DNA from: a bacterium UBP6_UBA1209
GTDB taxonomy: Bacteria; UBP6; UBA1177
Assembly: GCA_002309575.1 (NCBI GenBank)
Contig: DBXP01000037.1
Location: forward strand, 1 to 14,107
Reading direction: 5' to 3'
DNA length: 14,107 nucleotides
The position numbers were made by a program, and so were the translations under genes. This document shows, piece by piece, positions 1 to 5,557 of this stretch (position 1 is its first letter; every line of letters begins with the position of its first letter). The notes below the pieces were generated by a model. The model did not search any database. It saw nothing but the letters and a program-made list of their open reading frames with translations, and was not told the DNA's origin.

Positions 1-114
1 GGTTGCAAAATAAAAATCATAATAAAGTCAACTGTCAAAGGCGAAAAATCTGATGACGTCTGCATTTCGGAGATATTTTTGATGTAGGTAATGCAAAAGA
101 GAAAAAGTAAAGAT

Positions 115-207
115 TTATTGCTGTTTTCTCTTTCCTGCAAGGTCATAGACCTCGTTGTCGGCTCTGGCGGAGATTACCAGAATAAACATTTCGTGAGTTA
201 GTTCATT
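115..207 (-). pseudogene. C-terminal remnant of a RelE/ParE-family toxin
   Basis: Directly after the antitoxin remnant, the minus strand has a short open frame reading ELTHEMFILVISARADNEVY and then DLAGKRKQQ before a TAA at 115-117. The pattern hydrophobic strand, VIS-x-R, then EVY plus a basic tail resembles the extreme C-terminus of RelE-type mRNA interferases; E. coli RelE ends in a similar ISVGKR...SEVY segment. The preceding ~60 residues of a RelE fold are missing, because the frame runs straight back into antitoxin sequence. An ATG at 187-189 would give only 24 residues, far too short for the family. The order antitoxin then toxin is as expected for such a pair. I infer an internal deletion that left a dead toxin tail. 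The identification rests on a short match from memory. Confidence 0.5.
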
Positions 208-476
208 TCGACATCGTCCAGATCGGTTTCTTTCAGCCCTAGTTTCTTCATAACATCTTCGTGGTCTGCGTATTCAACATTCTGTGCAAGCCTTTTTGCC
301 GCTTCCGCAGCGAGAAGAGCCTCTTCATACTCTTCCATCATTTCGCGGTAGCTTTGCGGACTCATCAGAATACATTCCGGAACATTGTTTTTTACAACGA
401 TGCTGATGCCCGATTTTTTTTACATCCGATAAAATTTTGTTTGCCTCGCCCTTGTTGAAGCGACTTATAGGAACTC
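198..476 (-). pseudogene. Phd/YefM-type antitoxin, start lost and frameshifted
   Basis: Two minus-strand frames join into one antitoxin-like protein. The first (about 476 to 424) reads VPISRFNKGEANKILSDVKK. The second (about 421 to 198) begins SGISIVVKNNVPECILMSPQ and continues through a Glu/Ala-rich helix to DLDDVEMN and TAA. This matches the Phd/YefM layout: an N-terminal DNA-binding alpha/beta part with a central 'V-x-N/H-x-x-P-x-x-V/I-L-x-S-P-x-x-Y' motif, then a toxin-binding helix. The frame changes in a run of eight A (plus-strand T8 at 414-421); seven would restore one frame. No start codon precedes VPISRF in frame near the expected N-terminus, since upstream sequence belongs to the opposed ATPase remnant. 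The toxin remnant follows at the 3' end. It is probably nonfunctional, although the frameshift alone could be a sequencing error. Confidence 0.65.
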
Positions 477-1253
477 GACATCTGGCAGACGATACACCGC
501 GGCAGTTTTCCGGAGCTTTATTCAAACCGCGAAAAAGAGTGGATGGATTTTTATCAGTCTTACGTGAAAACCTACATCGAAAGGGATGTAAACGAGCTTA
601 TCAAAGCCAAAAACCACCTCACTTTTGTCCGTTTTATGACATCTGTTGCCGCAAGAACAGGTCAGATAATCAATTATGCGGCAATATCTTCGGAATTGAG
701 TGTTTCGGAAGTTACTGTCAAGGAATGGATCTCGATCCTGGAGAAAAGCGGCGTGATCTATATCCTCAAGCCTTATGCGGCAAGTGTGCTCAACCGTTCG
801 ATAAAAACTCCGAAACTTTATTTCAGGGATACAGGGCTTTGTTCCTATCTCACACGGTGGCTCACTCCCGAAACATTGAAAAACGGAGCTATGGCCGGGG
901 CGATGTTTGAAACTTTTGTTGTCAACGAAATACTGAAATCCTATGCAAACGAAGGGCTTGATTATGATTTCTACGTCTCTTTCTACAACGGAAAAGACAA
1001 AAAAAAGGTGAAGAAAAACGGCGGAGCAGAAAATGTTGACGGTGAAATCGACCTTATCATTCAGGAAAACGGGATACTTTACCCTGTCGAAATAAAGATG
1101 TCGGCTTCTCCGAAAGCGGATATGGCACCGGAGTTCAATGTTTTGGACAAAATTCCCGATACAAAACGTGGTTTAGGCACGATAATCTGCCGGACTGACA
1201 GAAAATTGTTTCTCAGGGAAAATCTTGTGGCACTGCCGATAGATTATATTTGA
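471..1253 (+). pseudogene. C-terminal half of a DUF4143-family AAA+ ATPase
   Basis: An open frame with recognisable family sequence starts just after a TAG at 468-470. It reads ELDIWQTIHRGSFPELY..., then FYQSYVKTYIERDVNEL at 546-596, a winged-helix-like part with ISSELSVSEVTVKEWISILE, then LYFRDTGLCSYLTRW. It ends in a PD-(D/E)XK-like region with EIDLIIQ and YPVEIK. This is the second half of the AAA_14/DUF4143 proteins, which are usually about 400 residues and often found near toxin-antitoxin genes. The N-terminal half with Walker A and B motifs is absent, so ATPase activity is not expected. The first ATG is at 543 and would give 236 residues, but homology continues 24 codons upstream without a start, so I call this a 5'-truncated pseudogene. 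The frame itself is otherwise intact to the TGA at 1251-1253, implying fairly recent loss or continued expression of the fragment. Confidence 0.75.
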
Positions 1254-1284
1254 TTCGATTCTGGGCTTGCATTGAAAATTTATC

Positions 1285-1337
1285 AAAAATGCCTTGACTT
1301 TGTGCCGAAATATCCCGAAAAATGCCTTGACTTTGTG
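1285..1337. repeat. 20-bp direct repeat, two copies 33 bp apart
   Basis: The sequence AAAAATGCCTTGACTTTGTG occurs exactly at 1285-1304 and again at 1318-1337, separated by 13 bases. Each copy contains TTGACT, a -35-like hexamer, but neither has a good -10 element at 16-18 bp. Only two copies are visible. It may be a small tandem duplication or a paired regulatory site left from the relic region. Confidence 0.75.
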
Positions 1338-1466
1338 TCTTATACAAGGCAGGATCTAGCCGATCATGGATCTTGGTAAACAAAAACCAGACAGAGTTTA
1401 AGTAGAGAATATAGAAAGGCTACAAAGGTGAGATCGGGGCTGCTCGATTCAGTGTTTTCTTGCCTG

Positions 1467-1508
1467 CTATTCCCAATTTTTGCGTATATATACCTTTTTT
1501 GGGAATAG
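1467..1508. repeat. 42-bp imperfect dyad with palindromic core
   Basis: CTATTCCCAA at 1467-1476 is the exact reverse complement of TTGGGAATAG at 1499-1508. Almost at the centre lies a perfect 10-bp palindrome, GTATATATAC, at 1484-1493. The T-rich stretches between arms and core do not pair with each other. No T-run follows on either strand, so it does not look like an intrinsic terminator. Its position 70 bp upstream of the yceD -35 element would fit an operator or a mobile-element end, but neither is shown. Confidence 0.6.
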
Positions 1509-1577
1509 GAGGTGCGCAAGGACATTCCGAGAGACTCGTATTTACAATTACAGAAATGATCGGCAAAAGCTTTTTTG

Positions 1578-1605
1578 TTGACATTTCAGGCTTTCTGACT
1601 ATACT
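1578..1605 (+). promoter_or_regulatory. sigma70-type promoter of the yceD-rpmF-plsX operon
   Basis: A consensus -35 TTGACA (1578-1583) is followed after 16 bp by TATACT (1600-1605), one mismatch from the -10 consensus. Transcription would start near 1612, giving a leader of about 20 nt before the yceD ATG. GGTGAG at 1626-1631 or nearby could serve as ribosome binding site. This is the best promoter match in the window and fits a constitutively expressed housekeeping operon. Confidence 0.8.
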
Positions 1606-1632
1606 CCCGCCGTCGTTTTTTTTGGTGAGAAA

Positions 1633-2073
1633 ATGCTTGTAAATATAAGCGAAATTACCGAGTCGATAACATCGAAAAAGGTCGAGTACGAAATCGTCGG
1701 CGATGAGCTGAGCGAACCGTCGGCATTGAAGGCTCAGGATCTCACGCTGAGCTACTATCGCGCCGGCGAGACGATCTGCTTCAGGTTTACGGGCACGGTG
1801 ACGGTGGATTCGGTCTGTGACCGCTGCCTCGACGAGCTCGAGCTTGAACTCGATATCGACGAGGATTACTACATTTTCCCTGAAAATACGCCAGATGTTG
1901 ACTATTTCTACTCAGGCGAGTTCATCGATGTCGATGAATACGTGAGGGAAATCGTCGTTATGAATATGCCGGGTAAGGTCCTTTGCGACGAAGAGTGCAA
2001 GGGGTTGTGCTCAAAATGCGGCGCCAACCTCAACTACGGCGACTGCGGCTGTGATGCCGGCGATAAATTTTAA
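1633..2073 (+). CDS. yceD: YceD/DUF177 family protein, 23S rRNA accumulation
   Basis: This 146-residue protein belongs to the DUF177/YceD family, which is needed for normal 23S rRNA levels in bacteria and chloroplasts and is nearly always encoded next to rpmF. The sequence shows the family's two Cys clusters: CDRC at 62-65 in the middle, and CDEECKGLCSKCG at 118-130, with C118, C122, C126 and C129, followed by a short GDCGC tail. Such Cys pairs suggest metal binding in the non-proteobacterial form of the family. The protein is acidic and has no signal peptide, so it is probably cytosolic. The ATG at 1633 sits about 20 nt after the predicted transcription start, with a GGTGAG-type ribosome site. 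rpmF follows after 14 bp, so the two are surely cotranscribed. Confidence 0.88.
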   Translation: MLVNISEITESITSKKVEYEIVGDELSEPSALKAQDLTLSYYRAGETICFRFTGTVTVDSVCDRCLDELELELDIDEDYYIFPENTPDVDYFYSGEFIDVDEYVREIVVMNMPGKVLCDEECKGLCSKCGANLNYGDCGCDAGDKF

Positions 2074-2087
2074 GATAGGAGGATTCA

Positions 2088-2270
2088 ATGGTTCCGAAGA
2101 AAAAACACACGAGAGCTCGTTCAGCAAAGAGAAGAGGCGGGCACCTTAAATCAACACCGGTTGCTACAATTACTTGTCCGAAGTGCGGAGAGCCGATGCT
2201 TCCTCACCGCATTTGCCCGAACTGCGGAAATTACAGAGGCAAAGAGATTATTGCTGCAACCGAGCAATAG
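2088..2270 (+). CDS. rpmF: 50S ribosomal protein L32
   Basis: The gene encodes a 60-residue L32 of the large ribosomal subunit. It opens with the characteristic MVPKKKHTRARSAKRR stretch, which is strongly basic and contacts rRNA. It then has a zinc ribbon with C30-x2-C33 and C43-x2-C46, so this is the zinc-binding form rather than the Cys-less paralogue made under zinc shortage. Its length is typical of the family. A good ribosome binding site, AGGAGG, lies about 6 nt before the ATG. The gene sits between yceD and plsX, the standard order in many phyla; plsX starts only 6 bp downstream. Confidence 0.97.
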   Translation: MVPKKKHTRARSAKRRGGHLKSTPVATITCPKCGEPMLPHRICPNCGNYRGKEIIAATEQ

Positions 2271-2276
2271 CACTTC

Positions 2277-3293
2277 ATGCCATCAACAATAATAGTTGAT
2301 GCAATGGGCGGGGACAATGTTCCCGCTCTTCCTGCCATATCGTCTTTAGAGGTTTGTCGCGAAAATAAGGATATTTCTATCCTTCTGGTCGGTTACGAAA
2401 AGGAGATCTACGAGCACATAGACCGTGCGGAAATCCCTGAAAATCTCAAGGTAGTCAACGCCGACAGGGAGATCGGAATGGGCGACGCTCCGGCGAAAGC
2501 CTTCCGCGAAAAGGGCGATTCATCGATCCATGTCGCGTTCGATCTGCTTGTTTCAGGCGAGGGCGACGCCTTTTTTTCGGCGGGGAACACCGGTGCCGTG
2601 GTGACGGCCGCCTACTTCAAAAGCGGAGTGATCCCGGATATTTCGAGGCCTGCTCTTGCGACAAGTTATCCCTCCTTCGACAACCACAAGCTGATCATTC
2701 TCGATCTTGGCGCAACGCTTGACCCCAAGACCGAAAATCTGGTCGATTTCGCTGTCCTGGGCGAGGCCTACAAGTTTTTCCTTTCCAAGAATTACGGATC
2801 GAGGATCTCGATTCTGAATATAGGAGTCGAAGAGAACAAAGGCAACAAACGTATACTTGAAGCTAACGAGATCCTGAAAAAATCTCCTTTAAATTACACC
2901 GGTTACGTTGAAGGCAACTCGCTTTTTTCGCATCCTGAGACGGATGTCGTCGTAACGGATGCCTTTACCGGGAACGTTGCTCTCAAGACGATCGAGGGGC
3001 TTACCGAGACGATTTCGCTCATGGTGAAATCGAACACTTTCCCGCATTTCAAGCCGATACAGAACTTCGTTTTCAACAGGGTCTTCGGCAATGTCATGCA
3101 CCAGTTCCAGTACAACCTTTACGGCGCGGCCTTTCTGCTCGGAGTCAACCATCTTGTCGGCGTCGGTCACGGCAGAAGCGACAAGACTGCCTTCAAAAAC
3201 GCGATACTGCGTCTCAAACGCTACTCCGAAAGAGGTTTTGTCGAAACCTTCAAAAACCGTGTCGCCGAGGTCAAAAGGGAGTTCAAAGCCTAG
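2277..3293 (+). CDS. plsX: phosphate acyltransferase PlsX
   Basis: PlsX converts acyl-ACP plus phosphate to acyl-phosphate, which PlsY then uses to acylate glycerol-3-phosphate at the start of phospholipid synthesis. It is a peripheral membrane or soluble enzyme. The 338-residue length is usual. Diagnostic stretches include the N-terminal IIVDAMGGDNVP, FFSAGNTGAVV near the middle, VVTDAFTGNVALKTIEG, and the C-terminal GAAFLLGVNHLVGVGHGRSD. The gene begins 6 bp after rpmF, with no separate strong ribosome site, which suggests translational coupling. In many bacteria fabH follows plsX. Here the operon ends and a convergent gene's stop lies 31 bp away. I see no clear hairpin terminator in that gap. 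Confidence 0.97.
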   Translation: MPSTIIVDAMGGDNVPALPAISSLEVCRENKDISILLVGYEKEIYEHIDRAEIPENLKVVNADREIGMGDAPAKAFREKGDSSIHVAFDLLVSGEGDAFFSAGNTGAVVTAAYFKSGVIPDISRPALATSYPSFDNHKLIILDLGATLDPKTENLVDFAVLGEAYKFFLSKNYGSRISILNIGVEENKGNKRILEANEILKKSPLNYTGYVEGNSLFSHPETDVVVTDAFTGNVALKTIEGLTETISLMVKSNTFPHFKPIQNFVFNRVFGNVMHQFQYNLYGAAFLLGVNHLVGVGHGRSDKTAFKNAILRLKRYSERGFVETFKNRVAEVKREFKA

Positions 3294-3324
3294 CCTGCTT
3301 TCAGTTTTGAGTCTTTATCCTGAT

Positions 3325-4521
3325 TTATCCCAGGATCCTGAGCACGAACGGCAGAGCCGCGAATGTGCCAATCGAGCTTCCGAGCGATGATAAAACCGCG
3401 ACGAGAAGGGCGCGTGTCAGTTTGTTTTTCCACCAGCCGCTGAGTTTTGTCGTATCCTGCGAAGCGTTCTGGAGATCGCGGACGACAGGTCTTACGAGGT
3501 AGAGCTGGACCAGCCCGGTGACCACTCCGACGCCGATAGTCGGATTCAGGCTCGTTATCGGGGCGGCAAGAAATCCGGCGAGGATCGTCAGCGGGTGCGC
3601 TGCGGCGATGAGGCAGCCGAGAGCCGAAAGGACTCCGTTGATGAGGATCCACCAGATCCCTGCGTTCAGAGCTTTTGTGGTGTCTCCGACAGCGAAGCCG
3701 TAGACGAAGACTCCGATGATGATCGCGGGAATGACCCACGGAAGCGCCTTCGAGAGTCTGCTTGCCGGCGGGACGACGCTGATCTTTTCAAGCGTATCCT
3801 CACCGCAGTCGCACTCCTGCAGGTGTTTCAGGATGCCCGGGACATGGGCCGCTCCGACAACGGCAACAGTCACGTTGCCGAGATTATTTGCAATTTTTAC
3901 TGCAAGATAGGTGTCGCGCTCGTCGAGGATGTGGGTCTTGAGCGAAGGAAAATCCTTTCCCATCTCGCCGATCACCTGCATCAGCATGTCGCCCTTTTTG
4001 AGCTCTTCGATGCTTTCGGTGTCGATATCCTTGTCGTCGCCGAAAAAGAGGCTTGTAAAGAACTTCACCTTCTCCGTGAAGCTCATCGAGCGGAAGGTGC
4101 GTTTCAGCGTTACCGCGATGTCACGGTCTGCATTGATAAGCTTCGCGTCCCGCTCTTCGGCCAGCTCTATTGCGCGTTTGAACTCGCTCCCCGGGGCAGA
4201 TCCGGTCTTTTCCGAAATCTTTTTCTGGTAGCTCGAGAGCATGAGCTGAGCTGCGAAAAAGAGGAATTTTTTCTGCTTGAAGATGTTGAAAATATCGGTC
4301 TCTTCATACTTTTTTCTGTTTTTGAGAGCCTCCATTCGGTTTTTATCGAGCTCGACAGCGACGACATCGGGGTTCTGCTCGTTGATTACATCTTCGACGA
4401 ACTTCACGGAATCGCCCGAAACGTGCGCCGTACCGATGAGATAGAGAAGCTTTCCGTCCTCGAACTCGACCCGGTTCAGGTTCGGAGCCGGTGAGGTGAC
4501 AGAGAGAACTTTTTGAGACAT
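3325..4521 (-). CDS. TraB/PrgY family membrane protein
   Basis: The protein has 398 residues. Its N-terminal part (about 25-245) matches the TraB/PrgY family, named after enterococcal pheromone-shutdown proteins and related to the Tiki and GumN groups. Two GxxH motifs are visible, GTAH at 30-33 and GAAH at 223-226, together with the conserved VAVELDKNR (55-62) and NADRDI (130-135) segments; Tiki relatives are metal-dependent peptidases. Residues 255-398 contain about four hydrophobic spans (roughly 261-279, 290-308, 311-345, 371-396), so the domain is membrane-anchored, as in other long family members. There is no N-terminal signal peptide. The start has AGAGG about 7 nt upstream. The gene lies 62 bp after the serine hydrolase; a TACAAT -10-like element at 4559-4554 (minus) hints at its own promoter. 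The substrate is unknown. Confidence 0.85.
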   Translation of the reverse strand: MSQKVLSVTSPAPNLNRVEFEDGKLLYLIGTAHVSGDSVKFVEDVINEQNPDVVAVELDKNRMEALKNRKKYEETDIFNIFKQKKFLFFAAQLMLSSYQKKISEKTGSAPGSEFKRAIELAEERDAKLINADRDIAVTLKRTFRSMSFTEKVKFFTSLFFGDDKDIDTESIEELKKGDMLMQVIGEMGKDFPSLKTHILDERDTYLAVKIANNLGNVTVAVVGAAHVPGILKHLQECDCGEDTLEKISVVPPASRLSKALPWVIPAIIIGVFVYGFAVGDTTKALNAGIWWILINGVLSALGCLIAAAHPLTILAGFLAAPITSLNPTIGVGVVTGLVQLYLVRPVVRDLQNASQDTTKLSGWWKNKLTRALLVAVLSSLGSSIGTFAALPFVLRILG

Positions 4522-4583
4522 GGCAACCTCTTCATTTAAAACAAAAACGGGTGATTGTAGTGATAATTTTGCGAAAAAACAGT

Positions 4584-5552
4584 TTAGAAAACCGATTCGA
4601 AGAATGTTTGCCGGATAATGCGCAGTTTTTCGCGTCTTTGCGGTCTCTCCGGTGTCGGATAGGTCGAATTCGTGAGGAGCGCGGCGACGGTTTTTCGGCT
4701 TCGGTCGACAAGAAACGCCGTCCCCGTGAAGCCGAGATGAGCCAGAAATCCGGGCTTTGCGTGCCTGCCGTAGATCGAGTTCTCGCCCTCCGGACGGTCA
4801 AAACCGGGGAAATCCAGAGCTTCGCCGACCTCGGTGAACCAGGGTTTTGCGATAAGCTCTGAAAGGTATCCTGCGACCTCACGCGCCGACCCGAAAAGCC
4901 CTGCGTGTCCTGTCGCTCCGCCGAGATAGAAGCAGTTTTCGTCCTCGACCTCCTGCGTCGGATTGAGCCCGCGCAGAGCGGAGAAGGCGGTCGACGGAGT
5001 CCGGTGTTTCGGGTAAAAGGTGATTGCGCCGCAGAGCGACTCTTCGGCCTTGAACTTTTCAAAAACAGTGTCAAACGGGGCATCGAGGCGCCTTTCCGCG
5101 ATAAATCCGAGCAGGATGTAGTTCAAATCGCTGTAGCAGTAGCTTTTTTCGTGCCGTTCAGAGGCGAAGATCGTCTCTGTGACAGCCTTTTTTCTCTCTT
5201 TTTGCGTCAGATCCAAGCCGCATGTTTCATAGAACGGCAGCCAGTTTACAAGGCCCGATCTGTGAGCGAGAAGTTCGTAAAGTGAGATGCCGGCTTTTGG
5301 ATATCCCAGCAAAATCCCGCAGTCATCTTCAATATTTACGATTTTATCGCGGATCATGCGGTAAAAGAGCGGGGCTGTAAAGAGCGCCTTTGTGAGCGAG
5401 GCTAGATCAAACTGGGTGTTGTCGTCTATCCTGTCGGAAGAGGCAGAACTGAATGTGCCGAAAGAGGCGGTCTGAAGAGTGCTGCCGCGGAAGACAGCGT
5501 ACTGGGCCGCCGGAAATTCACCGTTTTTGACTGATTCCTCGAGAAACCGCAT
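4584..5552 (-). CDS. beta-lactamase-fold serine hydrolase
   Basis: This 322-residue protein belongs to the class C beta-lactamase/esterase/DD-peptidase superfamily (PF00144). The nucleophile motif is S52-L-T-K55, the second motif is Y140-S-D142, and the third is H272-L-G274 within HLGFTGTAF. A downstream LLTNSTYP matches the usual end of such domains. No signal peptide is visible, so it is probably cytosolic unless the N-terminus is longer. The ATG at 5552 is 5 bp past the metalloprotease stop; a TTG at 5555 would add one residue. Neither has a purine-rich ribosome site, since the upstream minus strand is pyrimidine-rich, so translation probably depends on ribosomes finishing the protease gene. 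The substrate could be a peptidoglycan fragment, a peptide or an ester; true beta-lactamase activity is unlikely to be its main role. Confidence 0.88.
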   Translation of the reverse strand: MRFLEESVKNGEFPAAQYAVFRGSTLQTASFGTFSSASSDRIDDNTQFDLASLTKALFTAPLFYRMIRDKIVNIEDDCGILLGYPKAGISLYELLAHRSGLVNWLPFYETCGLDLTQKERKKAVTETIFASERHEKSYCYSDLNYILLGFIAERRLDAPFDTVFEKFKAEESLCGAITFYPKHRTPSTAFSALRGLNPTQEVEDENCFYLGGATGHAGLFGSAREVAGYLSELIAKPWFTEVGEALDFPGFDRPEGENSIYGRHAKPGFLAHLGFTGTAFLVDRSRKTVAALLTNSTYPTPERPQRREKLRIIRQTFFESVF

Positions 5553-5557
5553 CAAAA

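Larger units (their letters stand above)
1254..1577. other. non-coding stretch between relic and yceD operon
   Basis: No convincing gene is present in this stretch. It is AT-rich and holds a duplicated 20-bp sequence, a 42-bp imperfect dyad and, at its end, the yceD promoter. GCCTTG and CAAGGC at about 1324-1350 could pair around a 15-nt loop, but no T-run follows, so I do not call a terminator. A 60-codon plus-strand frame at 1460-1642 crosses the dyad and the promoter and resembles nothing I know. Confidence 0.5.

Noticed and set aside
1..114. Possible gene fragment at the window start
   Set aside because: AT-rich sequence with no frame or motif I recognise on either strand.
437..910. 157-codon plus-strand frame
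   Set aside because: It overlaps the DUF4143 remnant in another frame; the remnant's frame carries clear family motifs and this one does not.
1285..1337. CRISPR array
   Set aside because: Only two copies of a 20-bp repeat with a 13-bp gap are present, and no cas genes are in the window.
1460..1642. 60-codon plus-strand frame upstream of yceD
   Set aside because: It crosses the dyad and the strong promoter, overlaps the yceD start, and has no recognisable sequence.
3595..4494. 299-codon frame opposite the TraB gene
   Set aside because: Antisense shadow. The minus-strand frame has TraB motifs and membrane helices; this one has no recognisable domain.
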